Assembly: GCA_012035135.1 (NCBI GenBank)
Contig: JAAUPI010000019.1
Span: forward strand, 1 to 38,319
From: Microcoleus sp. CSU_2_2
GTDB taxonomy: Bacteria; Cyanobacteriota; Cyanobacteriia; Cyanobacteriales; Microcoleaceae
DNA length: 38,319 bases
Direction: 5' to 3'
This document shows positions 1 to 8,577 of this stretch, one piece after another. Each line of letters starts with the position of its first letter. Position 1 is the stretch's first letter. The notes beneath the pieces are model-generated. The model was not told the origin of the DNA and did not search any database. It saw only the letters and a program-made list of their open reading frames with translations. Made by a program: the position numbers and the translations under genes.

Positions 1-43
1 AACAGCTCCTACAGTCCTCTCTCCTACAAGCTGGTTCGTAAAA

Positions 44-81
44 GGAGGCAGAGCCTCCGGATCTGCTCTGCCAGGCAGAGC
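44..81. repeat. Two adjacent short hairpins (dispersed-repeat type)
   Basis: Two perfect inverted repeats lie back to back. The first is GGAGGC-AGA-GCCTCC (44-58). The second is GCTCTGCC-A-GGCAGAGC (65-81). There is no T-run behind them, so they look more like a cyanobacterial intergenic repeat than a terminator. I see no gene in 1-223. Confidence 0.5.
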
Positions 82-221
82 GAAAGTAACAAGCAAGTCG
101 CTTAAGTTATTTAATTGCCATTCCTTAGATGCCGTCAGGCTTCGCCCTAGGCGGGCAAAAGTGCACACCAAGACGCGGGCTGGCATTTCCCACCCTACAA
201 ATAGTATAGAAGTACGTCTCG

Positions 222-239
222 ATCTAATTAAGATTAGAT
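222..239. repeat. Small hairpin over the stop codon of the cyclase gene
   Basis: ATCTAAT-TAAG-ATTAGAT is a perfect 7-bp stem that includes the stop codon (224-226, read on the minus strand) of the REC-GAF-cyclase gene. The stem is AT-rich and weak, with no T-run, so a termination role is only possible. Confidence 0.35.
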
Positions 240-1894
240 TGCAAAAATAGCCTTTGTTTTTCAATCAGCCAGTAAGTCAGCATTTTCCCTTTCCCTTTAA
301 CTACGATCGGCTCCCGTTCTTCAAAAACAAACTGCTCTTTCAAAGCCTCGTAAGTCACCGCCGTTACTTGAATTTTACCGGGCGATCCGTTCGACTCCAT
401 TCGAGAAGCAACATTGACAGTATCGCCCCACAGATCGTAGCTAAACTTACTAATTCCAATAATTCCCGCCACCACCGAACCGCTGTGAATGCCGATCCGC
501 AATTGAAAATTTTCTCCTGTTTTGAGATTAAACTTTCTCAAAGAAGCTTGCATCTCCAGCGCTAAAAGTGCGATCGCCAAAGCATGATCCTCTCGCGGTG
601 TCGGCAAACCCCCAACCACCATGTAAGCATCCCCAATTGTCTTAATTTTTTCCAAGCCGTGCAACTCTGACAGCCGATCGAACTCTGAGAAAATCTCATT
701 CAATATTTCCACTAATTGAGTCGGACTTTTGTGAGAAGAAAACTCCGTGAAACCTACCAAATCTGCAAACAATACACTAACTTCGTCAAAATGATCGGCA
801 ATCAACTTTTGCTCTTTTCGCAGGCGATCGGCAATCGGTTTCGGTAAAATATTCAGCAGCAATCTTTCTATTTGTTCTTGCTGCAATCTCAGCGCGGCTT
901 CCGCTTGCTTGCGCTTAATCAGCGCACCTAGCTGCGTAGCTACCGCACTCACTAATTCCAACAAACGCGGCTGAGTTTCAAACACTTTGTCTTTATAAAA
1001 AATTAAAATAGCTAACACCTGGTTGTCACTCACAATCGGCACACCGAAAGCTGACTTTAATCCCACATTAGCTGCAACTTCCGAACGAAAAAAAACTTGA
1101 TCCGGTGCAGTGGAAACATCCTCGATCCATTCATAATCCTGAGACACCCAAATCCTCCCTGGCAATCCCACTCCCGGAGTAAAAGTTAACTCCCAACTTC
1201 TCTTTCTGAATTCGGAGAAACTAGAGTTGCTAACATATCTACCTCTAGCGCATCGTAATACTTTACCATCGCTGCTGGGAATCCACGCTTCCCCCAAATT
1301 CCAGTCAATAGTTTTGCAAATTAAGCTTAAAATTACCTCTATAGCTGACTCAAAATCCTGAGATTTACTAAGAGCTTGAGTTGCTTCCAGCAGCAATCGA
1401 GTTTCCTGCTCAACCTGCTTGCGTTCTGCGATCTCCTGTTGCATTTGAAGATTTTGGTCGGTCAATTTTTGATTTTTTTCTTGCAGTTCTATTTGCAAGG
1501 AACGCACAGTAAGTTGATTGCCGACTCTCGCCAATACTTCTTTCACCTGAAAAGGTTTTGTGATATAATCCGAACCACCAACTTCAAAAGCTTTTGCTTT
1601 ATTTATTCCTTCTTCTAGGGCACTCAGAAAAATAATGGGAATTTCCATAAATTCCGGTTCAGCCTTCAATTTTTGACAGAGCTCGTAGCCGCTAATATCG
1701 GGCATCATAATATCGAGCAGAATCAAATCCGGAGCGCTAGATTTAATTGCCTCAATAGCTAAAGAACCATTAGTAACAGGTCTAACTTTGTAGGCATTTT
1801 TTTGCAAAATTCTAATCAACAAACGCAGGTTATCTGGCGTATCGTCAACGACTAAAATATCCGCTTTATATTTATCAGTTTGTTTTGCCTTCAT
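224..1894 (-). CDS. Response regulator with GAF and class III adenylate cyclase domains
   Basis: Phosphorylation-controlled cytoplasmic cyclase, 556 aa, predicted to make cAMP from ATP. An N-terminal receiver spans about residues 12-128, with acidic D17/D18, phospho-acceptor D61 and K113 in TKPF. A coiled coil follows (about 130-170), then a GAF domain (about 170-325), a second short coiled coil, and the cyclase domain (about 365-545). In the cyclase, D378 and D422 fit the two metal aspartates. K418 and D487 occupy the adenine-selecting positions, where guanylate cyclases carry Glu and Cys. N494 and R498 fit the transition-state residues. The start overlaps the end of the upstream hybrid kinase by 20 nt in another frame, so translational coupling is likely. 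This is the last gene of the minus-strand signalling cluster and its only clear enzymatic output apart from kinases. The family and the ATP specificity are well supported; the GAF ligand and upstream partner are unknown. Confidence 0.93.
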   Translation of the reverse strand: MKAKQTDKYKADILVVDDTPDNLRLLIRILQKNAYKVRPVTNGSLAIEAIKSSAPDLILLDIMMPDISGYELCQKLKAEPEFMEIPIIFLSALEEGINKAKAFEVGGSDYITKPFQVKEVLARVGNQLTVRSLQIELQEKNQKLTDQNLQMQQEIAERKQVEQETRLLLEATQALSKSQDFESAIEVILSLICKTIDWNLGEAWIPSSDGKVLRCARGRYVSNSSFSEFRKRSWELTFTPGVGLPGRIWVSQDYEWIEDVSTAPDQVFFRSEVAANVGLKSAFGVPIVSDNQVLAILIFYKDKVFETQPRLLELVSAVATQLGALIKRKQAEAALRLQQEQIERLLLNILPKPIADRLRKEQKLIADHFDEVSVLFADLVGFTEFSSHKSPTQLVEILNEIFSEFDRLSELHGLEKIKTIGDAYMVVGGLPTPREDHALAIALLALEMQASLRKFNLKTGENFQLRIGIHSGSVVAGIIGISKFSYDLWGDTVNVASRMESNGSPGKIQVTAVTYEALKEQFVFEEREPIVVKGKGKMLTYWLIEKQRLFLQSNLN

Positions 1895-4493
1895 CTAAAT
1901 TATTTGATTCCTCCGCCTCGGCAATTAAATTGAAAATTTTCTGGTAATCAAAATTATCGAGATGACCCTGGAGGATCTGGGCAAATTCAGAATTATCGCT
2001 CCTAATTTCCTCTATTGTCGTAGCAATTAACTCAAAATCAGCACTGCGGATGGCCTGTTTCATGTCGCCGATCCATTCTGCGGGCAGTTTGGCCAGATAA
2101 GCAAGCACAACATTTGATGTTGAGTCAGAGACATTGTTTCGATCGCCCGTGGAACAAGAGTAAATATAATTAACCCCCAAATGTTGGTTAAGTGTATCAA
2201 ATATCTCTGTTTTGCGGAACGGTTTCCTGATAAAATCATCGCAACCGACCAATAAAGCAAAAGATCGTCTCTCTTCAATTGTACTGGCTGTCAAGGCAAT
2301 AATCTTCGGAATTGGGGAATTGAGAGTGGAAAAGTTCATTTTCTCCAACCCAACTCGCTCTTGCTCTCTCTGCTGTATTCTGGCTCTAATTTCTACCGTA
2401 GCTTCATAGCCATCCATCACCGGCATTCGCAGATCCATCAAAATTAAGTGCGGCTGCCAATTTTCCCAGATTTCTACTGCTTCCTTGCCGTTGCTAGCCT
2501 CTTGTACTGTAAAACCCAAGGGAGATAGCATTTTTACTAAAAGTTGACGATTATCTTCGCGATCGTCCACAATTAAAATCTGATAACTCGGCTGATTGGG
2601 TTCGAGTCCAACAATTTGGTCGTTGGGTTCGGGAGAGGGAATTGCGGCGACATCAACGGCACTAATTTCAATCTCAAATTTAAAAATAGTACCGCGATCT
2701 ACTTGGCTTTCGACGGTGATTTCACCGCCCATTAACTGTATAAATTGGCGACTGATAGTTAATCCCAAACCCGTACCTTTTTGAGCTTTTTGACCGGATT
2801 CTGTTTGCACGAATGCTTGAAATAAATTCCCTAATTCTGATGAAGCAATCCCCACTCCTGTATCCTCTATTTCAAATTCCAACCAACAGGAATCCTGCTT
2901 GTTTAGATCAGCTTTCGCCGTCAAAGTCTCACTTGATAACTGACTGCTGGGTGTCGGCTCCGAACTCGCATTTTCGCTGTCACCATCGCCATTTGTTTGA
3001 GTTTCATCGACGCTGAGTATTTGGTCTACCTCCCTCTGCCCTTTGCTCTCTTTCTGACACTTAATTCTTAGTGAAACCCCGCCCATCTGCGTAAATTTAA
3101 TTGAATTACTAAGGAGATTGATCAGCACTTGACGCAGTTTTACTTCATCGGTTCGCACGTACTGAGGAACATCTTCGCTTCGCCAGAAAAGTAATTGCAA
3201 ATCTCGCTCATCTGCTCGCAGTTGAAACATATTTTCCAAGTCATCCAGCAAGCGGTAGAGATCGAAGTTAGTCGGGAAGAGCAACATTCGCCCCGCTTCG
3301 ATTTTTGCCAAATCTAAGGCTTGATCGATCAGGGTGAGCAAGTGTTCGCCACTGCGATAAATAATTCTGATATTTTCTCGCTCTTCTGCGGTGAAATTGG
3401 GGCTGGGTTCCATGATTTGAGTAAAGCCAAGTATCGCATTGAGAGGGGTACGTAACTCGTGACTCATGTTGGCAAGGAAGGTGCTTTTTGCTCTGTTTGC
3501 TGTTTCGGCAGCTAATACTGCTTGTTGCAGTTGTTCCGTGCGTTCCACTATTTGCGATTCTAAAGTGTGCTGATAATTTGCTAGGACTCTTTCTGCTTCT
3601 TTGCGCTCACTGATGTCTTGAATAACTGCGATCGCATAAGTAATATTTCCGCTGCTATCAACAATTGGCGTCGCACTTACTTCCATAGTAATTATCAAGC
3701 CGTACTGGCTGATTTCTACGTCATCAACCTTGACAAATTCCCCTTGCAGCGCCCGCAAAATCGGAAAATTATCGGGGAGATATAGCTGGTCATTATTGGG
3801 GTTATATAGTCGATCGGTTACGGGTAATTGTGCCGCATTCCGTGCCAGGATAGTGTCTGCACCCAGCAATTCTCGCGCTGCATGATTCAAATACGCGATC
3901 GATCCGTCTGGATTGTAAACAGATACCCCCACTGGTAAAGCTGCTAAAAATTGATTTAGTCGGCTTTCGCTAGCAGATAATTCCTCGTTAACTCGCAGTA
4001 ACTCCTCGTTAACTCGCAGTAACTCCTCGTTAACTCGCAGTAACTCCTCGTTTGCTTCTTGTCGCTTGATAGTTTCAATTGTTAATTTTTGGTCTTGCAA
4101 GTAACTGTGAACTGCTTCTACGACGGTTAATTGCAAATCTTCATTGTGCCAAGGTTTTGGGATGTAGCGATACAACTTAGCATACTTGATACTATTGCTC
4201 AGGGCTTCCAAATCTGCTTGTCCTGTCAGCATAATTGTCAGCGTCTCTGGCGATTCTTCGTGAATTTGTCTGAGGAGTACGTCCCCTTTGATATCCGGCA
4301 TGATATAATCGGAAAGCACTAAAGCTATTTCATGCTCGTCTGCCCGCAAATCTGCTAGCAATTCTAAAGCATCCCGTCCCCCTTCTGCCGTTTCAATAAT
4401 ACATCGATCGCCGATTGCCTTTTTCAGTTCAATCTTTAAACTGTTCAAAACATCTGGCTCATCATCTATGCAAACAATCACAGGTTTTTTCAT
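1875..4493 (-). CDS. Hybrid histidine kinase (REC-PAS-HisKA-HATPase-REC), paralogue A
   Basis: Soluble hybrid sensor kinase, 872 aa, with no membrane segment. Receiver 1 covers about residues 4-125 (D10/D11, phospho-site D62, K113). A coiled coil at about 135-177 contains three LLRVNEE heptads. A PAS domain lies at about 178-300. The HisKA domain has H345 in NMSHELRTP, and the ATPase domain has its N-box near N459-N463 and G-boxes DTGVGI and GTGLGL. Receiver 2 covers about 637-770 (D687, K757). The last 70 residues form a helical tail that lacks an Hpt-type His. A Ser/Thr/Asp-rich insert of about 50 residues (480-532) splits the ATPase fold, and the neighbouring paralogue has it too. The gene follows a decayed receiver gene with an ATGA overlap and overlaps the cyclase gene downstream by 20 nt. 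The signal sensed by PAS cannot be told from sequence. Confidence 0.93.
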   Translation of the reverse strand: MKKPVIVCIDDEPDVLNSLKIELKKAIGDRCIIETAEGGRDALELLADLRADEHEIALVLSDYIMPDIKGDVLLRQIHEESPETLTIMLTGQADLEALSNSIKYAKLYRYIPKPWHNEDLQLTVVEAVHSYLQDQKLTIETIKRQEANEELLRVNEELLRVNEELLRVNEELSASESRLNQFLAALPVGVSVYNPDGSIAYLNHAARELLGADTILARNAAQLPVTDRLYNPNNDQLYLPDNFPILRALQGEFVKVDDVEISQYGLIITMEVSATPIVDSSGNITYAIAVIQDISERKEAERVLANYQHTLESQIVERTEQLQQAVLAAETANRAKSTFLANMSHELRTPLNAILGFTQIMEPSPNFTAEERENIRIIYRSGEHLLTLIDQALDLAKIEAGRMLLFPTNFDLYRLLDDLENMFQLRADERDLQLLFWRSEDVPQYVRTDEVKLRQVLINLLSNSIKFTQMGGVSLRIKCQKESKGQREVDQILSVDETQTNGDGDSENASSEPTPSSQLSSETLTAKADLNKQDSCWLEFEIEDTGVGIASSELGNLFQAFVQTESGQKAQKGTGLGLTISRQFIQLMGGEITVESQVDRGTIFKFEIEISAVDVAAIPSPEPNDQIVGLEPNQPSYQILIVDDREDNRQLLVKMLSPLGFTVQEASNGKEAVEIWENWQPHLILMDLRMPVMDGYEATVEIRARIQQREQERVGLEKMNFSTLNSPIPKIIALTASTIEERRSFALLVGCDDFIRKPFRKTEIFDTLNQHLGVNYIYSCSTGDRNNVSDSTSNVVLAYLAKLPAEWIGDMKQAIRSADFELIATTIEEIRSDNSEFAQILQGHLDNFDYQKIFNLIAEAEESNNLDEGKTN
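3982..4052 (-). repeat. 21-bp in-frame tandem repeat (3.4 copies) coding coiled-coil heptads
   Basis: The 21-nt plus-strand unit begins TCCTCGTTAACTCGCAG and occurs at 3982-4002, 4003-4023 and 4024-4044, followed by a partial copy to 4052. Each unit encodes seven residues (LLRVNEE type), one heptad of the helix joining receiver 1 to PAS. The paralogue at 4740-7322 has a single copy, and its later domains are shifted by exactly 14 residues. Confidence 0.95.
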
Positions 4494-4739
4494 AACTTGG
4501 TCAGCCCTGAATATATCATTTTTGTTAACTCTTCAATGCTTAAAGTTTTGGACAAATAACAGCAGTTTAAATCTGTTTTTTTGGGCTATCCATTCAACTG
4601 CTGTTGCTGCATCCGTTTTACCGATCGACCTCACCTTAACAATTTTATGAGATTTTGGGTAGTGAATCTTAATAAAAAATTCATCATCTCGAACAAATGG
4701 CATCAGCTTCAATGCCGTCGTCCAGAGTAGGTTTGCAGA
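4490..4739 (-). pseudogene. Decayed response-regulator gene (C-terminal half of a receiver)
   Basis: The gap between the two hybrid kinase genes still encodes a diverged copy of the stand-alone receiver found at 7319-7711. Read from about 4715 downwards, the frame gives KLMPFVRDDEFFIKIH, which matches WLMPGIKGDELLIRIH of the intact receiver, and continues with IVKV matching VVKV. At a 7-A run (4576-4582 on the plus strand) the frame must shift by one base. Reading then resumes with EELTKMIYSGLTKL and a TGA, matching KELIETIRSGLAKL and its stop. The final TGA overlaps the next ATG as ATGA, exactly as in the intact pair. The first 60 residues, including the acidic pocket and phospho-Asp, are gone. 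Confidence 0.8.
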
Positions 4740-7322
4740 TCAACATTCATCGGAATTATTCGATCGATTCGCCTCGGTAATTAAATTGAGAATTTTCTGG
4801 TAATCAAAATTATCGAGATGATTCTGGAGAGTTTGGGAAAACTCAGGAAAATTGTGACTAATTTCCTCTATTGTCGTAGCAATTAACTCAAAATCAGCAC
4901 TGCGGATCGCCTGTTTCATGTTGCCGATCCATTCTGCGGGCAATTGTGTTATAGAAACAAGCGTAACATTTGAAGCATTTTCCGATACATTGTTTCGATC
5001 GTCCGTTGAGTCAGAGCCTGTGAAGCTAGAATAGATATAATTCACCTCCAAATGTTTGTTAAGCGTATCTAATATCTCTGTTTTGCGGAAAGGTTTCCTG
5101 AGAAAATCATCGCAGCCCACCAATAAAGCAAAAGACCGTCTGTCTTCCATTGTACTGGCTGTCAAGGCAATAATCTTCGGGATTGGGAATGGGGGAGTGG
5201 AAATATTTATCTCCTCGTTTTCTGGTTGCTCTTCCTCCCTCTGCTGTATTCTGGCTCTAATTTCTACCGTAGCTTCATAGCCATCCATCACCGGCATTCG
5301 CAGATCCATCAAAATTAAGTGCGGCTGCCAATTTTCCCAGATTTCTACTGCTTCCTTGCCGTTGCTAGCCTCTTGTACCGTAAAACCTAAGGGAGATAGC
5401 ATTTTTACTAAAAGTTGGCGGTTATCTTCGCGATCGTCCACAATTAAAATCCGATAACTCGGCTGATTGGGTTCGAGTCCAATCACTTCGCAATTGATTT
5501 TTGCAGCAGGAATCGCGGTGGCATCAACGGTAATAATTTCAATCTCAAACTTAAAAATAGTACCTCGATCTACTTGGCTTTCGACGGTGATTTCACCGCC
5601 CATTAGCTGTATAAATTGGCGACAAATAGTTAATCCTAAACCCGTACCTTGTTGAGCTTTTTGACCGGATTCTGTTTGTACAAATGCTTGAAACAAATTC
5701 CCTAATTCTGAGGGAGATATCCCTACTCCTGTATCCTCTATTTCAAATTCCAGCCAACAGGAATCCTGCTTGTTTAGATCAGCTTTCGCCGTCAAATTCG
5801 CACTTGATGACTGACTGCTGGGGGTCGGTTCCGAACTCGCATTTTCGCTGTCACCATCGGCATTTGTTTGAGTTTCATTGACACTGAAAATTTGTTGTTT
5901 TTCCGTCTGCTTTCGGGCCTGTGTCTGACGCCGGACTCTTAGTGAAACCCCACCTATCTGAGTGAATTTAATGGCATTGCCGAGCAGATTTATCAGCACT
6001 TGACGCAGTTTTACTTCATCGGTTCGCACGTACTGGGGAACATCCTCGCTGCGCCAGAAAAGTAACTGCAAATCTCGCTCTTTTAGTCGCAGTTGAAACA
6101 TATTTTGTAAGTCATCCAGCAAACGGTAGAGGTCAAAGTTATTCGGGAGCGAGATCATCCGCCCCGCTTCGATTTTTGCTAAGTCTAAGGCTTGATTAAT
6201 CAGGGTGAGCAAGTGTTCGCCACTGCGATAAATAATTCTGATATTTTCTCGATCTTCTGTGGTGAGATTGGGGCTGGGTTCCATGATTTGAGTAAAGCCA
6301 AGTATCGCATTGAGAGGGGTGCGCAACTCGTGGCTCATGTTAGCAAGAAAGGTGCTTTTTGCTCTGTTTGCTGTTTCGGCAGCTAATGCTGCTTGTTGCA
6401 GTTGTTCCGTGCGTTCCACTATTTCAGCTTCTAAGGTGCGCTGGTAATTTGCTAGAAAATTTTCTAATTCTTTGCGTTGGCTGATGTCTTGAATAACTGC
6501 GATCGCGTAAGTAATATTTCCGCTGTTGTCCACAATTGGCGTCGCACTTACCTCCAAATTAATTATCAAGCCGTACTGGATTATTTCTACGTCACTAACC
6601 TTAACAAATTCCCCTTGCAGCGCCCGCACAATCGGAAAATTATCTGGGAAATATAGCTGGTCATTATTGCTATTATATGGTTGTTCGCTGACAGCTAATT
6701 GCCCCGCAGTCATTGCCAGGAGAGTTTCTGTACCCAGCAACTCCTGCGCTGCATGATTCAAATACGCGATCGATCCGTCTGGATTGTAAACAGATACCCC
6801 CACTGGTAAAGCTGCTAAAAATTGATTCAGTCGGCTTTCACTTGCAGATAATTCCTCGTTGACTCGCTTTAACTTCTCATTTACTTCTCGTCCCTTAATA
6901 ATTTCATCTGTTAACTTTTGGTCTTGCAAGTAGCTGTGAATTGCTTCTACTACAGTTAACTTCAAATCTTCTTTTTGCCAAGGTTTGGGGATGTAGCGGT
7001 ATAACTTGGCATACTTGATAGCATTGCTTACAGCTTCTAAATCGGCTTGTCCCGTCAGCATGATTTTCAGCGTATCGGGGGATTGTTCGTGAATTAATCT
7101 GAGCAGTTCGTCCCCTTTAATATCTGGCATGATATAATCGGAAAGCACTAAAGCTATTTCGTAATCATCAGCCTGCAAATCTGCCAGTAAATCTAAAGCA
7201 TCCTGTCCCCCTTCTGCTGTTTCAATAATACATCGATCGCCGATTGCCTTTCTCAGTTCAATCTTTAAACTGTTTAAAACATCAGGTTCGTCATCTATGC
7301 AAACAATCACAGGTTTTTTCAT
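4740..7322 (-). CDS. Hybrid histidine kinase (REC-PAS-HisKA-HATPase-REC), paralogue B
   Basis: Soluble hybrid kinase, 860 aa, closely related along its whole length to the gene at 1875-4493. Receiver 1 has D10/D11, phospho-site D62 and K113. A short coiled coil with one RVNEELS heptad leads into PAS (about 164-285). HisKA has H331 in NMSHELRTP. The ATPase domain carries the same Ser/Thr-rich insert as paralogue A, G-boxes DTGVGI and GTGLGL, a second receiver with MDLRMP, and the His-less helical tail. The ATG lies in an ATGA overlap with the stop of the upstream receiver gene, so the two are probably translated together. A tandem duplication of a receiver-plus-hybrid-kinase unit explains this gene, its paralogue and the receiver remnant between them. 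Confidence 0.93.
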   Translation of the reverse strand: MKKPVIVCIDDEPDVLNSLKIELRKAIGDRCIIETAEGGQDALDLLADLQADDYEIALVLSDYIMPDIKGDELLRLIHEQSPDTLKIMLTGQADLEAVSNAIKYAKLYRYIPKPWQKEDLKLTVVEAIHSYLQDQKLTDEIIKGREVNEKLKRVNEELSASESRLNQFLAALPVGVSVYNPDGSIAYLNHAAQELLGTETLLAMTAGQLAVSEQPYNSNNDQLYFPDNFPIVRALQGEFVKVSDVEIIQYGLIINLEVSATPIVDNSGNITYAIAVIQDISQRKELENFLANYQRTLEAEIVERTEQLQQAALAAETANRAKSTFLANMSHELRTPLNAILGFTQIMEPSPNLTTEDRENIRIIYRSGEHLLTLINQALDLAKIEAGRMISLPNNFDLYRLLDDLQNMFQLRLKERDLQLLFWRSEDVPQYVRTDEVKLRQVLINLLGNAIKFTQIGGVSLRVRRQTQARKQTEKQQIFSVNETQTNADGDSENASSEPTPSSQSSSANLTAKADLNKQDSCWLEFEIEDTGVGISPSELGNLFQAFVQTESGQKAQQGTGLGLTICRQFIQLMGGEITVESQVDRGTIFKFEIEIITVDATAIPAAKINCEVIGLEPNQPSYRILIVDDREDNRQLLVKMLSPLGFTVQEASNGKEAVEIWENWQPHLILMDLRMPVMDGYEATVEIRARIQQREEEQPENEEINISTPPFPIPKIIALTASTMEDRRSFALLVGCDDFLRKPFRKTEILDTLNKHLEVNYIYSSFTGSDSTDDRNNVSENASNVTLVSITQLPAEWIGNMKQAIRSADFELIATTIEEISHNFPEFSQTLQNHLDNFDYQKILNLITEANRSNNSDEC
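5239..5378 (-). repeat. 140-bp tract identical to 2368-2507 in the paralogous kinase
   Basis: Within the second receiver, 5239-5378 is identical base for base to 2368-2507, including third codon positions. The flanking coding sequence differs at scattered sites. This looks like gene conversion between tandem paralogues, or a recently homogenised segment. Confidence 0.9.
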
Positions 7323-7711
7323 AACTTAGCCAGCCCCGATCTGATCGTTTCGATTAACTCTTTGCTCTTCCAAGGCTTGTACAAACAACGATATAGATCG
7401 GCGTTGTTTACCGCCCGTTGAACTGCGTCTAGATCCGCTTGTCCGGTCAACATCACTTTCACAACCTTGGGATGTTTTTGGTGGATTCTAATTAAAAGTT
7501 CGTCACCTTTAATTCCCGGCATCAGCCAATCAGAAACAACCACAATCACCCGATCTTCTTCTGGGAAATCCTCCATTAATTCTAAAGCTTCATCACCACT
7601 TTCAGCTAATTCGTAGAAGTAAGTATCTTTAAATTCCTGTTTGAGCTGCATTTTGAGAGTATTCAAAATATCAGGTTCATCGTCCACGCAAAGAATTACA
7701 GGTTTATTCAT
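7319..7711 (-). CDS. Stand-alone response regulator receiver
   Basis: Single-domain receiver of 130 aa with no output domain. Acidic residues D10/D11, phospho-acceptor D61 in VVVSDWLMP, T89 in MLTGQ and K112 in YKPW are all present. I chose the ATG at 7711 because GAGAGGA stands about six bases upstream and because the protein then begins like the receivers of the hybrid kinases (MNKPVILCVDDEPD versus MKKPVIVCIDDEPD). An in-frame start at 7756 would add 15 poorly supported residues. Its TGA overlaps the ATG of the next kinase as ATGA. It probably exchanges phosphate with kinases of this cluster, like a CheY- or Spo0F-type relay protein; this is inferred from context. Confidence 0.9.
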   Translation of the reverse strand: MNKPVILCVDDEPDILNTLKMQLKQEFKDTYFYELAESGDEALELMEDFPEEDRVIVVVSDWLMPGIKGDELLIRIHQKHPKVVKVMLTGQADLDAVQRAVNNADLYRCLYKPWKSKELIETIRSGLAKL

Positions 7712-7810
7712 TTTTTCCTCTCTATTTTGATTTGATTTAGTTAGCCGATCGGGCAAGGCTTTCTCATACTTTATTTAGACAAGGCCAGGAGATATGTCGC
7801 CTATATTATT

Positions 7811-8545
7811 TTAATAAATTGGCAGCAAGACTGTAAAGGTTGTCTCTCCTGGTATGGAAGTTACAAAGATTTTTCCTTCATGTTTATCAATAATTTTTCT
7901 CACAATATCTAATCCCAAGCCACTACCCTCGCCAGCAGGTTTAGTCGTAAAAAAAGGCTGAAAAATTTTCGGGAGAACTTCAGGAGAAATACCTTGACCA
8001 TTATCAGTAAACATGACGGCGACATTCCCCTCTTGCTTCTGAGTTTCAATAGTTAAAATGCCTTTATAATCCATTGCTTGCAAAGCATTGTGAATTAGAT
8101 TCGTCCAAACTTGATTCAAGTCATCTGGATGGCAGATAATTTTAGGCAAATTATCGTATTTTTTGATGACTTCTATACCGTGTTTCAGTTGATTTTGATA
8201 AAGCGTTAAAACCATTTCAATGCCATCGTGCAAGTTCGCATCAACTTTTTCTTGCTTGTTATCAAAATGAGCGTAGCTTTTTAAAGCAAACACTACTTTT
8301 CCCGACTTCGCTGTTGCTCTTTGGATTAAACTAATACTTTTTTTAAAGCTAGCAAACTGGTAAGCAGTATTTAAAACCTTTCCCCAATCCGGCAATGTAA
8401 ATAGTGGCAAAAATTCTTCGATATCATCGTAAATTCCCATGTCAACTAAAGTATCGGCAATTTCCTCAGCATTGTCTATGTTTTTGGCTTCTAAATAACC
8501 GATTAATTTTTGTTTAAATTGGCGTCTTTCTTTACTTGTGAACAC
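7811..8545 (-). CDS. C-terminal part of frameshifted receiver-histidine kinase (HATPase domain)
   Basis: Holds the ATP-binding half of a histidine kinase: N-box QVWTNLIHNALQAM, G1 box DNGQGIS, F-box QPFFTTKP and G2 box GSGLGL. It lacks the phospho-His helix, which lies in the preceding frame at 8578-9234. The open frame continues upstream of 8545 through residues QELSSESQKYFLNLLERSHQ, which join smoothly to the N-terminal part at about 8615, so the GTG at 8545 is not a natural gene start. Alone it has no substrate His and would not be a normal kinase. It could work only by pairing with the N-terminal half, or if the frameshift is a sequencing error. Confidence 0.8.
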   Translation of the reverse strand: MFTSKERRQFKQKLIGYLEAKNIDNAEEIADTLVDMGIYDDIEEFLPLFTLPDWGKVLNTAYQFASFKKSISLIQRATAKSGKVVFALKSYAHFDNKQEKVDANLHDGIEMVLTLYQNQLKHGIEVIKKYDNLPKIICHPDDLNQVWTNLIHNALQAMDYKGILTIETQKQEGNVAVMFTDNGQGISPEVLPKIFQPFFTTKPAGEGSGLGLDIVRKIIDKHEGKIFVTSIPGETTFTVLLPIY

Positions 8546-8577
8546 AGTTTCTTGCTGGTGAGAGCGTTCCAGTAAAT

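Noticed and set aside
1..223. Possible 3' end of another gene at the window edge
   Set aside because: No frame with recognisable coding features; only hairpin repeats are seen.
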